Shown here: in pieces, positions 57,413 through 64,000 of the stretch
Layout: each line of letters begins with the position of its first letter
Position numbering within the stretch: position 1 is the stretch's first letter
Origin: Cyclina sinensis
Lineage: Eukaryota > Mollusca > Bivalvia > Venerida > Veneridae
NCBI GenBank assembly: GCA_012932295.1
Contig: JAAONU010000028.1
Coordinates: 1 to 64,000, forward strand
Length of the DNA: 64,000 nucleotides
Reading direction: 5' to 3'
Translations under genes and position numbers: made by a program
The notes under the pieces: generated by a model
What the model was told of the DNA's origin: nothing
The model's input: the letters and a program-made list of their open reading frames with translations, nothing else
The model's database searches: none

Positions 57413-58154
57413 TGTGCGAAAGAACGAACGAAAGAACAAACAAACTTAGTGTATTTAGAACTTGTTTTCATTTTCTATGGCTAATTAAATCTACACTTTT
57501 CTTGTGAAGGCACCCCACGATAGAATAACTTCAACATGTACTTTATCTCCAAATTCCCCTATTTATTCATAGTCCCGCGGTACACAGTCACGTATAAACG
57601 ACAACATTCAAACTCTGCCCAGAGCTACTTCCCCTTTTGTAAGAATTATGAAGCTATATAACCGGAGTAATGAAATGCAATTATTGAAGTACTGAAAAAC
57701 ATAACAAGGAAGTTTGTATTTTTTTTCATCTTTAAAGATCATTGGACAAACTCTTTGAACCTCTAAATACTCATATGAGAGAAAAATATATATCTAACAG
57801 GGGCAGTTTTACAAAATTCCGTTCTTTAATTCCATCCTGAAGTCGTTTTTATTGCAAATTAAAATCCATATTGCATGCACTGTCAAAAGTGACGTAGTAG
57901 TTTTTAACTTAAGAATTTTATCACTTCAATAAACTTTTCCTAAAATTGAAAAATAATATGCGTCACAGAGTCCATGGCCCCTGCCTTCGGGCTACTGGCC
58001 GTTTTGCGATTCTGAGTTTGAGTTCAGTTTTAGTGGAACGAATTGTATAAATGTCTTGGTTTTATGTAAACCTGTCACTTTATATATCAATATCCCAATA
58101 CTTTATATCAACAGCCCACAGCCACTTAAATGATATGGAACAGATTACTGCATT

Positions 58155-58232
58155 TATTCCATCTTGCTTGGTGACATTAGAACTTGCATTAACTTGATTC
58201 CATCTTGCTTTATGGCATTGAAAACCTATATT
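58155..58232 (-). repeat. Inverted units of the 42-bp repeat
   Basis: TTCCATCTTGCTTGGTGACA and ACTTGATTCCATCTTGCTT are the reverse complement of the 42-bp unit that is tandemly repeated at 59600-60015. About one and a half units. Confidence 0.7.
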
Positions 58233-59599
58233 TCGGCCGAATAACATCATGCTTTATATGGTTACTGAATGCGCTATTATCTCATTCCTACTTCATTTGT
58301 TCCTCGCCGACATATGCTATACATTGTATGCTCTATATTTAATTGCAGCTTTCTTTACTGACGAGGCAATTATGTTCGGCGTTCTATCGAACAATCTTTA
58401 ATTTATTCTTATTATTAATTTTATAGTTATTGATATTTCTTGATGTACAATTATACGTTCCCTTCGATTACCATATTTGCAGAATATCTTGACTATTGCA
58501 TATATTCTACCTACGGGTATCGAACCTATTTCATCATTAATAATAAATTCTGGTCTATGCTCAGCGATTTTGTCATGTTTTAGCATTCTCATTCTTCAAT
58601 GCATTCATTCAACACAAATAGAAAAGTATTTCATAAACACTATACACCGAACACGAGGATGACAACGATACCAATAACAAAGTTAACACTTTACGGTAAG
58701 CACTAAGCACATTCGGAACACCTCGGACGACTTCAGTAAGTCACCTCGGAAATAATATGGTAGCCGCCATAATGGATTATTTTGTAACACAAATGGTGTC
58801 TGCTTTATTGGAGACATTTCTTAAAGTATCTACTTGTTCATGCTTAAATTAAAATTTATTTTCATTTTTTTTCTAATCCATAAGACAAACACTGCTTGAA
58901 TTCTGCCATGTTTGTTTATAACTTTATTAAAGCCGAGGCGAATTACCATTTGGTGTATTCATACACTTACATACGAGGTATTTTTACGAAGTTGTCGTAA
59001 AAGACCAAGTTGTTACGATTGCACTAAGCAGTAAGCATAATGCGATTTGCAATATTTGTGTTCATATTATGACAACAAATGGCGCTTTGTCGGTACATCC
59101 CGTTTTTTTTTTCGACTGGTCCTGCTATTTTGCGACTAGATTTTTGCAAAGTTTTGATGTTAATTTCAATATTTTTTTTGCATACCAAAAACTTCGACTA
59201 AATCATAAATGGAATATCCTTATACGCTACAACCTTTAGAACGATTTTACTTTAGTGTTTATTTCACCTGCTAAACAGTCATCCTCGGCGACTCGAGTTA
59301 TTTGTCATACCTGATAGATACGGTATAATGTAGTTTATACGGAATGTGTACCGTGGGCTCCGACGATGCTAAACAGTAGCTCGACAAGTTTCATTTACAA
59401 AAATAAATCCAAATGACAAACATACAAAAAACACTTATCCTTAAATAGTATGATAGAGCACGAAGCAAGTTGGATGATGCATTAAGCTACATGAGATTTC
59501 GATTATTACAACACAGTTCAAAAGTCGATGAAATAGTACAAAGCAAGATTGAATCGTTTTGCAAGTACAAAGGCCAACAATCAACGATAGAATGATAGA

Positions 59600-60015
59600 T
59601 TTAAGCAAAACACAAGTTCCATTGAGATAAAGCAATATGGAATCAAGCGTAATGCAAGTTCCAATATCATCAAGCAAGATGAATAAAACATAACGTAAGT
59701 ACCAGTGTCACCAAGCGATATGGTATCAAGCATAATGCAACTTCCAACGTCATCAAGCAAGATGAAATCAAGCATGATGTAGATCAGAATGCCAAAAAAC
59801 AAACATAATGCAACTTCCAATGTCACCAAGCAAGATGGAATCAAGCATGATGTAGATCAGAATGCCAAAAAACAATATATAATCAAACATAATGCAACTT
59901 CCAACGTCATCAAGCAAGATGAAATCAAGCATGATGTAGATCAGAATGCCAAAAAACAATATATAATCAAACATAATGCAACTTCCAATGTCACCAAGCA
60001 AGATGGAATAAATGC
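59600..60015 (+). repeat. 42-bp tandem repeat with 84-bp dimers
   Basis: The unit contains GATGGAATCAAGCATAATGC and AACTTCCAATGTCACCAAGC, 42 bp. In the right half it alternates with a variant carrying GATGTAGATCAGAATGCC, giving 73-84-bp dimers. Open frames on both strands over the array follow from the period being a multiple of three; the hydrophobic minus-strand readings are not genes. Confidence 0.8.
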
Positions 60016-61109
60016 AGATATTCTGTTCCATAATAATCACTTTTTTTCTCCTTATAATATCGTTTGTCAGCTGTAACGCACTTTAAAAAATTGACCTAGC
60101 TATCGTTTGAAAATAATTAAATGGACAACTGTCTCGCCAGGTGATAGCAGAATTGAAAAAGGGCTCGAACCAATTGTCAGATATGAGAGATGATATCAAT
60201 GACTAAGTCACTTTCATTCTGGAGACGTTTCTTGTTCAGGTTATAGTTAAGCTTCTGTTCAAAATGATCAAGATGCATGATAAATCTTTAAACCTCAGCA
60301 ATGCAATCTACTGAAGTTCACGATTTCCCTACACTTAGATCTGAAGAAGACGCATTCATTTCTATCTTCTCGATAACCTGGAATTTCCCATATAGTTATT
60401 TATATCCCAGCCAATGACGCTGCAGCTTTTGACGCGTCTCGATAGCTTACCTATACACACGGCGTGTTAAAACAGCCTGTAAACTTCTCTAGCATAACTA
60501 TGTTTTATTATTTGAGACGGAAAATACTTAGATATTTTGAAAAAAATAATATTCTGCACAAACATTTATCGCATTATTTTGGAAGAATTTGACAACAAAA
60601 TTTAACACTTCAGCGTCTGTTTATATATGGCAGATAATTGTTTGGGATCCCAGCTATATAAATAAATTTTCACAAGTTAAACGTACGTAATCTTGATTTC
60701 CATGAGGTGGAAGAGTTGCTCTGATTGGCTGCTAGATAGGTCATGAGAAGTTGACCTTCTATTGGCCGTCCTCAGATCCTAATAGCATAGCGATGTTTAG
60801 GAATTGAATTTAGTCAGATTTAGAATAATGAATATTAAAGTTTCAAAAACTAATTCCACTTTCAAAATTGATACAAATGTATACCTTCATGTATAGTGAC
60901 ACATGTATTTTGTGACTTGACAGGTCATTTAAGTCCTAACAATATTCGTCTTACACAAAGCGAGCTTCAAAATAAAGATATGAAAAAATAGATTTTTTTT
61001 TTAAATTCTAAGTCCTCAGTGCAAACTGATATTTTTTTCTTTAATATTCACGGCCACTTTAACCACTTATATAACTTAAATTTTGTAAATGTTTCACTTC
61101 TAAAATATA

Positions 61110-61290
61110 TATACTCTTTACATTAAAGTTTCCAACTTTAAGAAGTGTGTAGATTCTTGAAAAATGGTGAAGGGAAAATGAAACTTTTTATGAGTAGTGG
61201 TTGAGTGGCAGACGATCGTACACCCGATACTGGCCAGACTGGTTCGAATCTAAAATACAGTGAGTTTCAGCACTGTACAATTTAGCACTC
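61110..61290 (+). repeat. tRNA-derived SINE relic, copy 2
   Basis: TGGTTGAGTGGCAGACG (A-box-like, about 61198) and a perfect B box GGTTCGAATCT (61241-61251). The upstream TTGAAAAATGGTGAAGGG matches copy 1 at about 55740-55770. Confidence 0.65.
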
Positions 61291-61529
61291 CGATATTGAA
61301 CTACTCAAGCGAAGTAAGGAGTTTAATAAAAGTTTACGGCTTGAAAATAGATAGATATTATAATATAATAAAATGCTGGTTGAAAATTTGTAATTCTAGC
61401 TCCATTAAAATATCAAACAGGTGTATAACTGACTGAAAAATTGTATAGATTTCAATCCGCGAGAGATATATTGGGTCTCTGAGGTGAAACTTTTATTATC
61501 AAAACTAAGTTTTAATCACGTCTGGCTTG

Positions 61530-61910
61530 CGCAGTGGGGTAGGAGATGGAAAAGCTTTTCTTAGTATTGTCAAACAACGTCTGAGGGATATTTACATGAA
61601 AGATTTAAATTCACCTATTAATGAATCAAGTCGGGGTATATTTTATAAACATAAATTTGATTTCAGTAACTATCTAACAGTCATAAACATAAAAAAAATA
61701 TCCAGTTATCACGTTTGAGATTATCATTGCATAGATTAGCTGGTGAGACTGGTAGATGCAGTCGTTCAAATAGTATTTTCTTATAGCTGTCACAAGCAAG
61801 AGGATGACTGCCACTTTTTTATTGAATGTTGAGATTTTTTGGAACTAAGGAAACAATTTATCTGAAAATATTTTTGGCGACATCCAAGTTATTTAATCTT
61901 TTGCATCTAT
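61530..61910 (+). pseudogene. LINE reverse-transcriptase C-terminal relic
   Basis: Three frames successively give IVKQRLRDIYMKDLNS with YKHKFDFSNYLTVINI, then LSRLRLSLHRLAGETGRCSR, then EDDCHFFIEC and FLELRKQFI. The order (QRLRDIY, short YLxxI segment, R-LxxHxLxxETGR, then D-C-HFFIEC) is that of the region after the RT domain in LINE proteins from molluscs and other animals, ending in a degenerate zinc-binding motif. At least two frameshifts and several stops. It sits in an intron of the NACHT gene, antisense to it. Confidence 0.65.
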
Positions 61911-62252
61911 TTACAAGCGAAAACAATAAAGATTTGTTTGAAGAAAGAAAACATCATTACACATAAAACAAATAGATTTGGTCAGCATCATAAACTTATA
62001 TCAAATGTACTGTAATTACAAAATCTTTGGATATCTATATTCTCTCTCCCAATATGTTAAAATGTTAAACATGTTTAATTATTATTTTCCCTTCTGACGA
62101 AAATAATAACTGGTTGTAGATTGCACAAATCATAGTTGATTGCTTTAAGTAAAATACCGGATACTGTCGATTAGATTTAACAACTTATAATCTCAAACTT
62201 CCAATTGAAAGGGCCAAATGGAATGGAACAGTTTTTTTACAGAGATACTTAC

Positions 62253-62298
62253 CTTCAGGCAGTACTGGCGAACTCATTAAGTATAAAGGTCAACGTTG
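62253..62298 (-). CDS. NACHT gene, alternative first coding exon
   Basis: A 46-bp segment, minus strand: acceptor-like GAATTGTTTTAG, an ATG at 62277 encoding MSSPVLPE, and a strong donor GTAAGT (62247-62252). It ends in phase 1, exactly the phase required by the exon at 54448-54528. The same frame has a stop just upstream of the ATG, so it can only be a translation start, not an internal exon after 63875. A further donor GTAAGT at 62566-62571 could end an upstream untranslated exon. Confidence 0.45.
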
Positions 62299-63874
62299 CT
62301 AAAACAATTCAGTCGTGTAAATATGAATATTAATACAGTCGTTAAAATCTTAATATAAATGCTGAATGGTGGATCAAGTATTTGCATATTTCTCAGTTTT
62401 ACACATGTCACCTGAGCATTTAAAAAGTTAAATGTAGACATACGGCATTGTAAACAGTGGATTATATATTCAACTTTTCAGATAAAAAAAATTGGCACAT
62501 TAAAAGCTCTTAAAAGGAGAATGAACATGTCACTTCTCATTTTTGCAATTCACGCCGTACTGGGTACTTACCGATCACATATTGACAAAACTACGTTGAA
62601 CTTTGGTATAATTACCCAACCAAATTTGCAACGTTGTATATATGGAAATTCACACAGAAACTGGCAAAGATAAATCAAAAGGGGAATAAGACAGGGAAGT
62701 CTTTGTTACAGCACGAGCATCGTGGTTTGAAATTTCAATTTAAACGTCGCAAATTATCAGCGGACATTTCATATTTAATCATTTACACGATTTCTTTTAC
62801 GCATTTTATCAATTGTATAAAAATTTATACTGATACAGGATGCAATTTTGTTACATCTTCTTACAGTTGTATTCATACTAAAGTTACGTACCAAAAAGCA
62901 ATATTACAGCTTAAGATTTTTGTAAGCATATCTGATGACTTATCAAAGCAAAGTATCAAAGATAAGCAGAAAATTTGTTCAAGCGACTGACACTCACAGT
63001 CCGCCGAAACAAAAACAGATAATGTTTGCACATAAAAGAATTCTGGTTGTATTGGTGCAGAACCACTATTTTAATCCTCGATATATAATGATTGTGGACA
63101 AGACTGAATATGTTTAATTCATACATGTTATTTTTGCTGTTGCAAATATACACAGTTCATATTACACGAGTTATAATAATTCCATAGTAACAAAGTAATT
63201 TCATTGCATCTAAATTTGCTCAAAACATCTAAATTAAAACATTCTGTAGACAAATCGACTTTTGTTGGATCATTTCTTTTAAAAAAATAGTTCCATGTGT
63301 TTTAGCAAACATAAAATTCCAACAGTATTTTTCATGTAGTGTAATTTTACATAAACATTTGTTGGAAATTAAATGAGTTCAAATTTTTGCTTACTTTGCT
63401 GGTCTCTGTATTGACGTCGCCAAGAATCATTATAATGTATTATATCAAAGCAAAAAAATATTGCTGAACAAGCATTGGCGTCGCCAAGGTTCAACATATA
63501 TCAAAACCAAAGTAAAATCTGAATGAGCATGGATCAAATGTCAAAATTAAAATTATTGCTGGACAGGCATTCACATCAGCAAGTTTCAATTTATTTCAAA
63601 ACAAACACTATTTCAGGACAAGCATCGTCGTCTCCTAGTGTCATCATATGTCAAACCAAAAGTTATTACCTGAAAAACATTGCCGTTGCCATGTTTCAAT
63701 ATATATCAAAACAAAAGTTATTGGGGACTAGCAATGACGTCGTCACCGTCACTAACATGGACTACGACAACACAAGAGGTAAAGTATGTTTGGTTCCTTC
63801 CCAGCTCAGCAAAGTGGTGAAATTTAGGTAAACAGAAGGAAACACGGGGCATTAATTCTTTAGTTAAATTTTAC
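62299..63874. other. Intronic or upstream stretch, nothing firm
   Basis: AT-rich. + strand frames of 118 and 102 codons (62634-62990, 63523-63831) are unsupported. A short repeated phrase (CGTCGCCAAG, TTTCAATATATATCAAAACA) recurs at 63416-63720 with ~75-bp spacing. The minus-strand donor at 62566-62571 lies here. Confidence 0.4.
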
Positions 63875-64000
63875 CTCTTTGCTTTCCTACTTGTTCCTTT
63901 ATCTCTTTCACATCTACTTTCAGCTCCTCTACTGTTTGTTCAATTTTAGCTACTCCTGACACGTCTCTTTTTATTTCTGTTGCATCCTTCTTTACCTCTG
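63875..64000 (-). CDS. NACHT gene, coiled-coil exon (runs off the window)
   Basis: On the minus strand the window edge enters an open exon that ends at donor GTAAAA (63869-63874). It encodes EVKKDATEIKRDVSGVAKI then EQTVEELKVDVKEIKEQVGK and QR, a heptad-like alternation of I/V/L with charged residues, and ends in phase 1. Joined to 54448-54528 it reads ...GKQRG-PGDERRKKR. Coiled coils between an N-terminal sensor (often HEPN/DZIP3-type) and NACHT are usual in bivalve NLR-like proteins. The rest of the 5' part lies beyond 64000. Confidence 0.65.

Larger units (their letters stand above)
54529..62252 (-). other. Large intron of the NACHT gene
   Basis: 7.7 kb between the 54448-54528 exon and the short exon at 62253-62298 (or, in the longer isoform, up to 63874). 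It holds two related SINE relics, a LINE 3' relic, a CATC microsatellite and 42-bp repeats, listed separately. 55270-55680, 55930-57360, 57420-58150, 58230-59600 and 60080-61100 hold nothing I recognise. Confidence 0.6.

Noticed and set aside
59768..60040. Hydrophobic 90-codon minus-strand frame resembling a membrane protein
   Set aside because: It is a translation of the 42/84-bp array, open only because the period is a multiple of three; the plus strand is open as well.
62634..62990. 118-codon + strand frame
   Set aside because: Antisense within the NACHT locus, no recognised domain, composition typical of chance frames in AT-rich DNA.

Overview
The window looks like AT-rich, repeat-dense animal nuclear DNA, most likely from a bivalve mollusc. 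Genes are split by GT-AG introns, the repeat families look like those common in clam genomes, and there is a NACHT (NLR-like) gene of a type expanded in bivalves. This is inference from recognition; no database search was possible. No bacterial features, rRNA genes or CRISPR arrays were seen.

Layout. 1-38 kb is a mosaic of tandem-array repeats. It includes 31-bp and 50-bp minisatellites, several families with ~90-175-bp core arrays, hairpin ends and short subterminal inverted repeats, and relics of cut-and-paste and LINE elements. The coding relics are the last two exons of a hAT-type transposase gene (5960-7151), two exons of a transposon-type gene carrying a nonsense codon (9793-10316), a LINE endonuclease fragment (15661-15810) and a Merlin/ISXO2-like transposase fragment (33040-33340). 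A few short open segments with splice-like borders (18777-23384 and 38400-38940, + strand) could be exons of unidentified genes.

40137-47329 is one Ty3/gypsy-type LTR retrotransposon with 252-bp LTRs and a 5-bp target duplication. It has a broken gag start, a ~0.8-kb insertion splitting RNase H, and a ~1-kb hAT-like non-autonomous element downstream of pol. That element is itself hit by a 120-bp palindromic MITE. 47582-49264 is a separate non-autonomous DNA transposon with 76-bp inverted termini.

49416-64000 is occupied by the minus-strand NACHT gene. A large last exon (49416-51862) carries NACHT and a C-terminal region. An 81-bp basic linker exon (54448-54528) and a coiled-coil exon running off the right edge (63875-64000) join it in phase, and a 46-bp alternative first exon (62253-62298) also fits. 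The introns hold tRNA-derived SINE relics, a LINE 3' relic, microsatellites and 42-bp repeats in opposite orientations.

The best candidates for follow-up are: the shared architecture of the array families (terminal hairpin, CCGT-rich stretch, core array, subterminal inverted repeat, 3' hairpin plus CTTGTTT), which suggests Helentron-type non-autonomous elements; the dense TCAAGGTCA nuclear-receptor half-sites in these arrays; and the two possible starts of the NACHT gene.
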